DNA from: Cladocopium goreaui
Taxonomy: Eukaryota > Sar > Dinophyceae > Suessiales > Symbiodiniaceae
NCBI GenBank assembly: GCA_947184155.2
Contig: CAMXCT020003217.1
Span: forward strand, 1 to 64,000
Reading direction: 5' to 3'
Length of the DNA: 64,000 nt
Position 1 is the stretch's first letter; each line of letters begins with the position of its first letter. Position numbers and translations under genes: made by a program. The notes beneath the pieces were generated by a model. That model saw nothing but the letters and a program-made list of their open reading frames with translations, had not been told where the DNA came from and searched no databases. Positions 9,109-18,039 of this stretch are shown piece after piece.

Positions 9109-9400
9109 CAAAAGCAAGGTGGGCCAGAGAACCCAAAAGCATGACGGCACACAGCACGCCTTTTAATCTTGTGGTGTGGGCAGCTGTGCTCTGCACGAAA
9201 TCGACGTAAGATCTGTACTGAAGCATCGTGCGCACTGACGGTATCAGGGGCCACAATTCACCACAGCATGCTGTGTCAGCTACGTCTACATTCTTCTATT
9301 CGCTTTTTCTGCTAATGTAATTAATTCCGTCCCATCTTATCTATTTCTGCGTTCTCATTTCGTTTGCTAGAGACCCCTAGAAAAATGTGACCACACCCAA

Positions 9401-9430
9401 TCCCCTGCGACCCCTGCGGTCAATGTTGAA
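9401..9430 (+). repeat. CCCCTGC-rich motif, copy b (direct)
   Basis: TCCCCTGCGACCCCTGCGGT followed by CAATGTTGAA. It is an imperfect inverted partner of 9544-9573. Together they bound 173 bp like short terminal inverted repeats. Viewed circularly in the tandem array, they also bound the remaining ~7.3 kb. Confidence 0.6.
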
Positions 9431-9543
9431 ATTTGTCAATGTTTGAATACCGATCGAACAGACATCAATAGACATGAAAGGCTTTCATTCTGGGACGTCT
9501 CCTCGATAGACATCAAACATTTATTCTGAAAAGTCCGCGGCAT

Positions 9544-9573
9544 GTCAACATTGACTGCAGGGGTTCAAGGGGA
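9544..9573 (-). repeat. CCCCTGC-rich motif, copy c (inverted)
   Basis: GTCAACATTGACTGCAGGGG followed by TTCAAGGGGA. Its reverse complement matches copy b with about four differences. The next bases, ATCCCCTGCGG, complete an AGGGGATCCCCT palindrome (9568-9579). Confidence 0.6.
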
Positions 9574-9699
9574 TCCCCTGCGGCTTTTCTTTCAACTACG
9601 CAGCTGCACCTGCCAACAAACAGTACTGGGCCTTCCACAAACGCGCGTCGTACTACGCAATCATGAAGAGACATGCAAACTCAGATGTATAAACTGGTT

Positions 9700-10210
9700 C
9701 GCTCAGGCGCACGCCAAAAGCTGCATCGCAACCCTGGCGTCCATTCGGCAGGTGAGTTGTTACACGCTCCTTAGATGTATTGGACTTCCATGACCACCGT
9801 TCTGCTGTCAAAAAGAAGAAAAACCTGTTGTGGCATCTGGAACATTTAAGCACCTTAGCCCAACGTTAAATTCATCCCTCATCGCCAGTTCTGCTTGCCA
9901 AAAACGGCCCACTTCTTCCACAAAAATCTTGAAGCTCCACGCCAAAACTGCATCGCAACCTGCGTCCATATCGGCAGGTAGTTGTTTTACCACTCCTAGA
10001 TGTTTTGGACTTCCATGACCACCGTTCTGCCTGTCCAAAAAAAAAAAACAAATTTTTTGAACCAAAACCTTTTGTGGTATTGAACGTTAAGCACCTTAGC
10101 CCAACGTTAAATTCATCCCTCATCGCCAGTTCTGCTTGCCAAAAACGGCCCACTTCTTCCACAAAAATTTGAGGCTCACGCCAAAATCTGCATCGCAACC
10201 CTTGCGTCCA

Positions 10211-10241
<31 letters not shown>

Positions 10242-10370
10242 ATGTTTTGGACTTCCATGACCACCGTTCTGCTGTCAAAATGAACCAAAACCTTTTGTGG
10301 TATCTTGAACTTTTAAGCACCTTAGCCCAACGTTAAATTCATCCCTCATCGCCAGTTCTGCTTGCCAGAA
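9700..10370 (+). repeat. ~230-bp minisatellite in U1, 3 copies
   Basis: The block with GCTGCATCGCAACCC, CCATTCGGCAGGTGAGTTGT and ACTTCCATGACCACCGTTCT recurs at about 9720, 9949 and 10190. Each copy ends in CCCAACGTTAAATTCATCCC and CGCCAGTTCTGCTTGCC. The embedded CAGGTGAGT is a perfect-looking splice donor on the plus strand, present once per copy. Both strands are open over long distances, which reflects the repeat rather than a gene. Confidence 0.85.
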
Positions 10371-10559
10371 ACAACAAGAACAGATCAGGTTAGACATTAT
10401 CGCAGCTGCAGCAACAGGAACTTGTTTTGGTAGAAGAAACAACTCTATACGCACTACGTTGCTCCGCAAGGGCCTGCCTCATACCACAACCTCATACCAG
10501 GACCCCGAAGCGAATGTTACAACCTGTCGCCGGGAAAAAAAAAAGGTCCAGCTTTCAAC

Positions 10560-12145
10560 TGCTGCACTCACCTGGGGGCCTGCCACCGCAAAAATGCACA
10601 TTTTCACCTGGGAGTCTGCCACCGCAAAAAAAAAGGTTAAGAAGGTGTTCAGGGCTTTCAACTGGACCGCACTCAGCTGGGGAACTTCCCACCGCAAAAA
10701 ACCACAAGAAAGGTGTAGCTTGCAAGTGTCGCATTTTCATCTGGAGCCTGTCCACTTTCAAAAACTTCAAGATATGCCAGCTGCAGCTGTCACATTTGGC
10801 ACCTGGAGCCTGCCACCACGCAAAAAAAAAGTCAAGAAGGTTTTGTTTCAACTGCCAGCACACACGTCATCTAGGGGCCTGCCACCGCAAAACCGTCAAG
10901 AATCGGCAGCTTGCAAGCTGTCACTTGTCACCTGGGAGCTTGCCACCAAAAAAAAAAGTAAAGAAGGTTTAGTTTTCAACTGCCACACTCATCTGGGAGC
11001 CTGCCACCGCAAAAACGTCAAGAATAGGCAGCTTGCAGCTGTCACATTTTCACCTGGGAGCCTGCCACCGCCAAAAAAAAAAACAAAGAAGGTTCAGCTT
11101 TCAACCGCCACACTTATCTGGGAGCCTGCCACCGCAAAAACGTCAAGAATATCCAGCTTGCAGCTGTCACATTTTCACCTGGGAGCTTGCCACCGCAAAA
11201 AAGGCAAAGAAGGTTTAGTTTTTAACTGCCACGCTCATCTGGGAGCCTGCCACCGCAAAAACGTCAAGCATATCCATCTTGCAGCTGTCACATTTTCGCT
11301 TGGGAGCCTGCCACCGCAAAAGAAAGGTCAAGAAGGTTCAGCTGGGAGCCTGCCACCGCAAAAAAATCAAGAATATCCAGCTTGCAGCTGTCCCATTTTC
11401 ACTTGGGAGCCTGCCCCCGCAAAAAAAAAAAGGTCAAGAAATTTCAGTTTGCAACTGTCACGCTCATCTGGGCGCCTGCCACCCGAAAAAGGGAAAAAAT
11501 GTGCAGCTTGCAAGTGTCGCATTTTCATCTGGGAGCCTGCCACCGCCTAAACGTCAAGAATATCCAGTTTGCAGCTGTCACATTTTCGCCTGGGGGCCTG
11601 CCACCGCCAAAAAAAAAGTAAAGAGGTTAGCTTTCAACTTTCAACTACCACAGGTCATCGGGGAGTCTGCCACCACAAAAAATGAACAAATGTGCAGCTT
11701 GCAAGTGTATCATCTGGGGCTGCCATCAAAAAAATGTCAAATTCCAGATTGCAAAACAGAAGGTGGGATAGATTAGAACTTTTTTTCACACAAAGGAAGA
11801 TTGATATGAATTTAAAAAAAAACCTTATTCTATCCCACCTCGACAAAAGTTCATCTACCAATTTCAGGAAACTGGGAATTTTTTGTTGGTTTTACTTCCA
11901 GGTGAGAATGTGACAGCTGCCAATTGAATTTTTCCTGTTTTTTTTTTCCGGGTGGCAGGCTCCCAGGTGAAATGTGACGCTGCAAACTCGATATTATTGA
12001 CGTTTTTGCGGTGGCAGGCTCCCAGGGAGTGCGGCAGTTGAAAACTGAACCTTTTTAGATTTTTTTTTGCGGTGGCAGGTTCCCAGGTGAAAATGTACAG
12101 CTGCAAACTGATTTTTTGACGTTTTTGCGGTAGCAGGCTGCAAAT
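10560..12145 (+). repeat. 60-bp motif array, forward then inverted (U1)
   Basis: The core CTGGGAGCCTGCCACCGCAA occurs about 20 times in forward orientation from 10578 to about 11715, with a period of about 60 bp. Two alternating flanks (ACGTCAAGAATATCCAGCTT and AGGTAAAGAAGGTTTAGTTT) make a dimer of about 120 bp. After a 12-bp stem and loop (11761-11840), the core appears four times as its reverse complement (GCGGTGGCAGGCTCCCAGG) at about 11951, 12009, 12069 and 12128. The whole block is therefore a lopsided inverted repeat able to fold on itself. Confidence 0.9.
11761..11840. repeat. 12-bp perfect stem with 56-nt loop at the orientation switch
   Basis: AGGTGGGATAGA (11761-11772) and TCTATCCCACCT (11829-11840) are exact reverse complements. 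They sit precisely between the forward and inverted motif arrays. The pair is kept in U2 (19193/19261), U3, U5 and U6. U4 and U7 have lost one C in the right arm. Confidence 0.75.
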
Positions 12146-12162
12146 ATGTAGAATCCCAAATA

Positions 12163-12414
12163 AGGATCTTATGCTCGCGTGCGTGCAGTCTACTTACCGC
12201 GAAACACCAGTTACACCTTACTACAACGTCTCCCCGTCAAAAACGTCGTAAAACAACCAGCAAAACCGAAATCACATGGTTGCTTCCCTTGAAGCAAAAC
12301 ACAGATGTCACAGTTGTGACTGCTTCTTACAACAAAACAAACGAACTCACTCAAACTGATTTGTTTGAGTTGGTTGGTTTGAAAAAATTGGTTCTCGTGG
12401 TGAATAAGCCATGA
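12163..12414 (+). CDS. Plus-strand ORF after the inverted motif array, hypothetical C-terminal exon
   Basis: The frame ends at TGA 12412-12414. The last 60 codons look coding: RRKTTSKTEITWLLPLKQN, then VTVVTASYNKTNELTQTDLF and ELVGLKKLVLVVNKP. In U4, U5 and U7 the upstream part reads better (PVTPYYNRPPSKRRKTTSK, for example 34339-34644). There, however, a base loss near the end truncates it at QLIF. The KRRK stretch could be a nuclear-localisation signal. The start is not clear, because the frame runs back into the inverted repeats. It may be the last exon of a gene convergent with the transposase-like gene. The family is not recognised. Equivalent stops in other units: 19844, 27307. Confidence 0.4.
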   Translation, partial: RILCSRACSLLTAKHQLHLTTTSPRQKRRKTTSKTEITWLLPLKQNTDVTVVTASYNKTNELTQTDLFELVGLKKLVLVVNKP

Positions 12415-12604
12415 AAAAAAAACGAATTCCGCTCATCCGGTGGTGACATTTCATGTCATGTTGAAAATGACGTTAAATTACTCATTTTCAGACAAACCAT
12501 ATTATATCTATATATAGTTACCGGCTAAGACGCCAAGTCTAAAGTCATCCTTCCAAGTTACGCGCAGAAAAAAACGCATGTGAAAATAAACCAAAAATAA
12601 ATGT

Positions 12605-12620
12605 GACATGCGGACATGTG
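12605..12620. promoter_or_regulatory. ACATG...ACATGT dyad word
   Basis: GACATGCGGACATGTG. The same kind of word (CACATGGACATGTG/C) occurs at 13186-13199 and 13291-13304, so three per unit, conserved in all units. A protein-binding site is only a possibility. Confidence 0.25.
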
Positions 12621-12865
12621 AAAAACTGCCGTCGACAAGTTGAAGCTGAAACCACTTGCACATTCAGTTTCTTTTTCCTGTCAAAGCATGGGGAAATCTT
12701 AAATTGTTCCAAGCTGGATTCACACTGGCACGGTGACACAAACCCACTTGAATCCAAACCTTTCTTGAGAGTGAGTGAAACCACCCCGTTTGCATTACAC
12801 ATGTTTAAATGACAAGCAACATTCATTGATCTTGCACGTTTGGTTTAAACTGACAGGGGGCATTC

Positions 12866-13108
12866 ATGTTTTGTGAATCACTCACAAGGTTGGAACGCTC
12901 CACTGACATTTTGACATTTAAAATACAAGACGGAAACGCGATAGTTTCAACGCCAGCTTCATGGATTGACGCTGTGCTCAGCCGATCTAAGCCGTCACGT
13001 GCTAGGTCCCAACAAAAGAGCGGGAAATCAGACAGGGTGGCACACTCTGTTTCAGAAAGCCTGCCGGGTCTCCAAACCAAAGTCCAAATGGTCAAGCGCA
13101 ACGCTTAA
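12866..13108 (+). CDS. Hypothetical 80-residue ORF (U1)
   Basis: It starts at ATG 12866. The first part looks coding (MFCESLTRLERSTDILTFKI, then GNAIVSTPASWIDAVLSRSK). The second half differs between units because of one-base indels (KSDRVAHSVSESLPGL in U1; RKPAGSPNQSPNGQG in U2, U3 and U6). Copies: 20298-20561, 27761-28024, 50167-50430 and, more damaged, 35130-35408, 42668-42946, 57536-57814. It may be an internal exon of a plus-strand gene. Family unknown. Confidence 0.3.
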   Translation: MFCESLTRLERSTDILTFKIQDGNAIVSTPASWIDAVLSRSKPSRARSQQKSGKSDRVAHSVSESLPGLQTKVQMVKRNA

Positions 13109-13157
13109 CCTATCTATAACCCGCTATTGACAAGTCAACTGCAAACGTCCCCCAGCG

Positions 13158-13321
13158 TTTTGCGCGAGCCCGCGCAGGCGAAATGCACATGGACATGTGA
13201 TAAGAGGCATTTCGTGTGGAAATTTGCAGGGAAAATGCCGGACCCGTATTCCAAGGCAAGCATTTTGTGCGATCCTGCGCAGTCAAAATGCACATGGACA
13301 TGTCACAAGAAGCATTTTGTG
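13158..13321 (+). repeat. Two ~58-bp direct repeats, 105 bp apart
   Basis: TTTTGCGCGAGCCCGCGCAG...GAGGCATTTCGTG (13158-13216) and TTTTGTGCGATCCTGCGCAG...GAAGCATTTTGTG (13263-13321) are about 80 per cent alike. Both contain the dyad CACATGGACATGT. Confidence 0.75.
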
Positions 13322-13476
13322 TTATGTCACCCACACATTACTACCACAATTTCAGCGTTGATGCAAACGTCGGGCAAATAAGACAACATGTCGGTGAAAA
13401 TGGGCCACTCTTCAATGGTATCTCCCTGCCAAGTGGCTGCAAAGTAGTTGCACTGCTGGCCCGCGCATCTGATTGA
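13216..13476 (+). CDS. Hypothetical 86-codon ORF (U1)
   Basis: The end of this frame looks coding and is kept in most units: FSVDANVGQIRQHVGENGPL, then FNGISLPSGCKVVALLARAS followed by D and a stop. Copies: 20650-20910 (end shifted), 28079-28372, 35493-35747, 43031-43285, 50485-50778, 57899-58153. The N-terminal half lies in the 58-bp direct repeats and is uncertain. Function unknown. It could be spliced to the preceding ORF at 12866. Confidence 0.3.
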   Translation: MEICRENAGPVFQGKHFVRSCAVKMHMDMSQEAFCVMSPTHYYHNFSVDANVGQIRQHVGENGPLFNGISLPSGCKVVALLARASD

Positions 13477-14061
13477 CACCGGCACACAAGGGCATCTTCA
13501 GCCCTCAAAAGATGAAGGTCGAAACTGCCCGAAATAAAAATCATCATTTGCACAATCTCCAATGATGTTTTGTTTTGTTCCACGTGAGAAGAGGAGGAAA
13601 TAAGTAAATAAAGGGAAACGAGGACAAGCAAATGACCATCAGAGTAGTGAGTCCGTGCACAGCAGACAAGCGTTGCCGACCCGCTAAAACTTTACAACAC
13701 TCAAAACTAGAAATGCTTCTGGAGGAAGTAAGCCGCGCCTGGTGAAGTGAATCCTGTCGCTCATGGGCTGGATGTCCTCGCAAAAGCAGCTTCACCTCCG
13801 TGCATTGCAAGAAACGTCGTTTACTCTCTAAACACTATGTCATCCAACATGTGAACATCGAGCCTTCAACCCCAGCTGCTGTCTGTTTCATAGATGCAAC
13901 CTTGAAAGTCATAACCCCTTTTTTCTTGGCGCCACTACCGCGCTAAGTGAAGAAAACCAAGCTTTGCTGTTCCCCAGCGGTGCGCACACTGGCGGGCCCC
14001 ATGAGACTACAATGTAAGCCAAGGTTGAAAAGCTACACACTCGCCTGAGTTTGGCGTGCCA
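13477..14061. other. Silent stretch between the convergent coding zones (U1)
   Basis: About 585 bp where I see no convincing gene on either strand. This is where the 3' ends of the plus-strand ORFs and the minus-strand transposase-like gene would meet. GGTGCGCACACTGGCG-like words recur near 13930 and 13980. Equivalent stretches exist in every unit. Confidence 0.4.
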
Positions 14062-16190
14062 TCAAAAAAAACAGTCCTCTTTGCTCAAATCGCCCATCTT
14101 TGGCTATTAGTCTCTCTCTTTTTGCTTTCGCTTTTCAGCGTTTGCTGACGTCTTTCATCGAAAGCTTTTCACTCCTGCCTTCTCCGCTTAAGGTCGCCCA
14201 GCACGTCAGTCATAGTAGTAGAGATCACAGGCGCAGCCACGGAGGAGGTCACAGCTGCACCGTCAGCCATAGAGCCCATAGAGGTCGCAGCTGCCAAATC
14301 ATGCGCGCCGTCAGCCATGGAGCCTATGGAGGTCACAGTGGGGTCACTACTGGCGCAACATCAGGGTTTTTCGTCTCTACAAATTCAATCAGAGCCGTTG
14401 AACAGGCATGCACAGTTAGCCAGCGCAGCTGTTTCCACACTGAACAAATGCTGGTCAGGCACCATCAAAACGGCTCCATGTTTTGAACTGTCTGACGGTC
14501 CTTTTTTCAGACCTCCGCAACGTTCTGTCATTGTATCTTCACTCCAAATTACGAGTGAACAGCAGGGGATATGTTTTGCTTGTACAGCGTTGTCTCGGCC
14601 AGAGAGAGGCTATCTGGGATTGCGTCGGCAAACTGTCCTGCACTGTCGGGTCTAAGCCCAGTGCTTGAAGGTCCTTGGTCAAAAGATTGATATTTCCATC
14701 AAGGGCACAAATGGCTTGAAAGGCTTTAGCCCAAGAACGTGCCTGCAGCCAAGCAGGCACTTTGAAAACAATCTGGAAAAACAAGGCTTTGGTCACTTCG
14801 TGACCCTCGGCCCGCAGCTTTTGAAGTTCACCAGCAAAAAAAGCCTTGAAGGCTCTGAAACAAAAGACATCTGCCCCCTGAAGTTGAGGAGTGAGACCAG
14901 TTGGCACGCAAGCTATAAAGAGTTGCAGGCTTCGTGCCTTTTGCAGCGGACTGCGTGATGTGGCCCGGAGCCAGGTCATGGTCAGATTGGCTGGCGAACT
15001 GCTGCCAAGCCTCAAAGCAGCTTGCTAGCACCTCCAAATTTTCACATGACAACAGATGTGTTCCACGACTAAGCTAATCTCCATATACACTAAGGACGGT
15101 GGGGCTGCAGCAAGTAAGTCTTTGTTAAAGCTTTTTGGGGCACAAGTGTCTTTTGCAAAGCACAAAGGAAGGCAAGCACTTTGCACGGCTTCATTTTCAC
15201 AAAGCCAGCAACGAATGTTGCGCTGCCGCGTCTCAGAAGCTTTGCCCCTGCATGGGAAGTCCAACCACGCTTTGGACTCTACCAGTCCCACGCGCGGTTT
15301 TCTCTGGAAAGCGCATCAAGTCTCGTCTAAGTTCAACAAAAGGAAGCGGTCGGTCCAGTGTAGTTCTGCGTTGCAAATGTTGCAACCATTGCCAAAAAAT
15401 TGCCACCTGCACAACGAAAACGACCCCATGTTCCGCCCCCAAAAATGACCCCAGTTTTAGTTCCCCTACATCAAAAGATCTAGTTTTGGGCCGTCACGGC
15501 CCCAGATTTGGGGCCCCCACCTTGCCCTTTTCAATTTCAGGTTGGCACGACCATGCTCGACGAATAAACCCAGCGCTTGCGAAGCGCTGCACCCATGCAA
15601 TTCTTCCACGATAGCCAATGCAGCGACTGGACGGCTCAAATGCTTCGTACATGGCGTACACAGCCGCCAAACTTGGAACCACTCCTCGAAGATTAAGCTT
15701 TTCAATCTCTTTGACCAACAAAACTTCAGCCACCTCCTTGCGAACTCGGGCGCGGATACTCGCATCAAGAGGCACAGAGACCGCTATTTCCTCCACTAAG
15801 TCCAGCGTGGGGTAGTCAGCGTCCTCTGGGCGTAAGCCACTGAATTTTTGGGCGGCAAACAAAGTGATTGCAAGGTCGCAGCCAGACATCAAGTAGGCCG
15901 CACGGACCTTCTCCAACCATGGCAATGTCAGCCCAACGGGGAAAAGTCTGCGGCTTTGCCGCTTTCTCTTGCCGCTGCCGAAGCCATTGGAAAAACCAAC
16001 TGTGTGTTGAATGCCATTTGGCATTCGCGGCATGTTCATCCAAGGCCTCCAAGCCCCCAAATGGAAAAGCACAAGTAGGGATGCTGCTCTTGAGGCAAAA
16101 ACTGCACATGGCCTCAAGCTTATAAGTCTCAAGTAATCCGGATGGTTCCAAAAAAGTCCCGTGGCATTTTTGTTGAAACAGTCCTGAAAG
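14062..16190 (-). pseudogene. DDE-superfamily transposase-like gene, U1 copy (frameshifted)
   Basis: Read on the minus strand, the unit encodes, in order, a Cys/His-rich segment (CSFCLKSS...LEALDEHAANAK, about 16120-16010), a charged segment (GLTLPWLEKVRAAYLMSGCD), a helix-turn-helix region, a DDE catalytic domain and a basic tail. In the DDE_1 family (pogo, Tigger, jerky, CENP-B relatives) the first Asp sits in an N-x-DET motif, the second in a D-x-x-x-x-H motif, and the third in a TP-x-LQ-x-x-D motif followed by F-x-x-FK. All three are visible here. In U1 the first motif is read as VELRRDLMRF because of two compensating indels. The second is destroyed by one missing base at about 14976, so this copy cannot be active as assembled. 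The third reads LQGADVF and is kept in frame at 14539-15015. The true start and introns are unknown. Confidence 0.7.
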
Positions 16191-16510
16191 CACCGCGCCG
16201 CTCCGACACCAAAGGCACGGCGCCTGACAAGGCGGGGGCACCAAAGCCTATTTCCTACATCTGCAAAGGCACCCCGCAAAAAATGAACCAAACAAACCGT
16301 GTGGCGCAGCTTTGCGCGCTTGAGAAGATCCTCCAATGCACTGAGTGGCACACCCCCGCTGAAGATACTATCACAGAACAAACCATGAACCCCTAAATAG
16401 GGCCTATATTTCGATTCCAAAAATGGACCCATCACGGCAAAGACAATGTAGCCAATCGGAAATAGTGAGGATATTCTCGAAGAGCATGCAAAGGTCGGTG
16501 GAGCCTTCAC
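15494..16510 (-). CDS. Longest open frame of the transposase-like gene (338 codons, U1/U2 junction)
   Basis: This frame contains the N-terminal and DNA-binding part. Well-formed stretches are GGVPLSALEDLLKRAKLRHT, then VGLTLPWLEKVRAAYLMSGC, then FSGLRPEDADYPTLDLVEEI, RARVRKEVAEVLLVKEIEKL and NLRGVVPSLAAVYAMYEAFE. The middle (residues about 125-190) reads worse than the alternative frame carrying LEALDEHAANAK, so a frameshift pair or an intron lies there. The first codon is GTG, so the start is artificial. U4 and U7 show the end of this domain in another frame as VQRFRKRWGLSRRAW (37559-37882, 59965-60288), typical of the helix-turn-helix that precedes DDE domains in CENP-B/Tigger proteins. Confidence 0.55.
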   Translation of the reverse strand: MKAPPTFACSSRISSLFPIGYIVFAVMGPFLESKYRPYLGVHGLFCDSIFSGGVPLSALEDLLKRAKLRHTVCLVHFLRGAFADVGNRLWCPRLVRRRAFGVGAARCFQDCFNKNATGLFWNHPDYLRLISLRPCAVFASRAASLLVLFHLGAWRPWMNMPRMPNGIQHTVGFSNGFGSGKRKRQSRRLFPVGLTLPWLEKVRAAYLMSGCDLAITLFAAQKFSGLRPEDADYPTLDLVEEIAVSVPLDASIRARVRKEVAEVLLVKEIEKLNLRGVVPSLAAVYAMYEAFEPSSRCIGYRGRIAWVQRFASAGFIRRAWSCQPEIEKGKVGAPNLGP

Positions 16511-17204
16511 ACAGGATGGCTGGGCAGGCGAAATGTTTCATTCCAGCTCCTCAGTACAATTATAACATCTGGGCCCGTCCCAAGTCCCCTGCACCCCTGC
16601 AGTCAGCGTTAAAGTGACAAAAGCAAGGTGGGGCAAGAACCCAAAAGCATGACGGCACACAGCACGCCTTTAATCTTGTGGTGTGTGGCAGCTGTGCTCT
16701 GCACGAAATCGACGTAAGATCTGTACTTGAGCATCGTGCGCACTGACGGTAATCAGGGGCCACAATTCACCACAGCATGCTGTGTCAGCTACGTCTACAT
16801 TCTTCTAGTCGCTTTTTTCTGCTATGTAATTAATTCCGTCCCATCTTATCTATTTCTGCGTTCTCATTTCGTTTGCTAGAGACCCCTAGAAAATGTGGAC
16901 CACACCCACATCCCCTGCGACCCCTGCGGTCAATGTGAAATTTGTCAATGTTTAATACCGATCGAACAGACATCATAGACATGAAATGCTTTCATCTGGA
17001 GGTCTCCTCGATAGACATCAAACATTTATTCTGAAAAGTCCGCGGCATGTCAACATTTGACTGCGGGTTCAAGGGGTCCCCTGCGGCTTTTCTTTCAACT
17101 AAGCAGCTGCACCTGCCAACAAACAGTACTGGGCCTTCCACAAACGCGCGTCGTACTACGCAATCATGAAGAGACATGCAAACTCAGATGTATAAACTGG
17201 TTCG

Positions 17205-17690
17205 CTCAGGCGCACGCCAAAAGCTGCATCGCAACCCTGGCGTCCATTCGGCAGGTGAGTTGTTACACGCTCCTTAGATGTATTGGACTTCCATGAACCA
17301 CCGTTCTGCGTCAAAATGAAGAAAAACCTGTTGTGGCATCTGGACATTTAAGCACCTTAGCCAAAGTTAAATTCATCCCTCTCGCCAGTTCTGCTTGCCA
17401 AAAACGGCCACTTCTTCCACAAAAATTTGAAGCTCACGCCAAAGCTGCATCGCAACCCTGGCGTCCATTCGGCAAGGTGAGTTGTTACACACACCTTAGA
17501 TGTTTTGGACTTCCATGACCACCGTTCTGCTGTCAAAATGAACCAAACCTTTTGTGGTATCTTGAATTTAAACCCTTAGCCCAACGTTAAATTCATCCCT
17601 CATCGCCAGTTCTGCTTGCCAAAAACGGCCCACTTCTTCCACAAAAATTTGAGGCTCACGCCAAAAGCTGCATCGCAACCCTTGCGTCCA

Positions 17691-17721
<31 letters not shown>

Positions 17722-17850
17722 ATGTTTTTGACTTCCATGACCACCGTTCTGCTGTCAAAATGAACCAAAACCTTTTGTGGTATCTTGAACGTTTAAGCAC
17801 CTTAGCCCAACGTTAAATTCATCCCTCATCGCCAGTTCTGCTTCCCAGAA
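17205..17850 (+). repeat. ~230-bp minisatellite in U2, 3 copies
   Basis: GCTGCATCGCAACCC at about 17224, 17445 and 17668. It has small indels compared with U1. Confidence 0.85.
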
Positions 17851-18039
17851 ACAACAAGAACAGATCAGGTTAGACATTATCGCAGCTGCAGCAACAGGAA
17901 CTTGTTTTGGTAGAAGAAACAACTCTATACGCACTACGTTGCTACGCAAGGGCCTGCCTCATACCACAACCTCATACCAGGACCCCGAAGCGAATGTTAC
18001 AACCTGTCGCCGGGAAAAAAAAAGTCCAGCTTTCAACTG

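Larger units (their letters stand above)
8860..16365 (+). repeat. Tandem unit U1 (7506 bp), first of the array
   Basis: I phase units at TACTATCACAGA because similarity to the other units begins there. In U1 the preceding bases are unique (CCCGCAAGG), whereas every later unit is preceded by CCCCCGCTGAA. The array therefore starts abruptly, inside what is the 5' part of the minus-strand transposase-like gene in the other units. U1 holds all unit modules described in the summary. Confidence 0.9.

Noticed and set aside
9029-9256. 75-codon minus ORF with a hydrophobic segment (LCAVMLLGSLAHLAFVTLTL)
   Set aside because: It starts at TTG, is frameshifted in every other unit, and ends before the transposase-like frame. 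A membrane exon is possible, but support is too weak for a feature.
9544-9590. tRNA-like GGTTCAAG word
   Set aside because: It lies within a GGGGATCCCC palindrome. No acceptor, D or anticodon arms can be built around it.
9700-10370. Protein-like minus frames in the 230-bp minisatellite (FWQAELAMRDEFNVGLRCL)
   Set aside because: Both strands are open and the text repeats with the minisatellite. There is no start, and no exon boundaries fit.
10459-11550. 363-codon plus-strand ORF across the motif array (and similar ORFs in U2 to U8)
   Set aside because: All frames are open there because the repeat has few stops and a period near a multiple of three. The encoded text just restates the DNA repeat. 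Kept as a finding with low weight, not as a CDS.
10560-11745. CRISPR-like array (regular 60-bp spacing)
   Set aside because: The intervals are not unique spacers: they are two alternating conserved tails. Context is eukaryotic and no cas genes are present.
14100-14486. Plus-strand ORF over the transposase 3' end (HRRSHGGGHSC... text)
   Set aside because: Shadow of the minus-strand tail, which has the better protein composition and a conserved stop.
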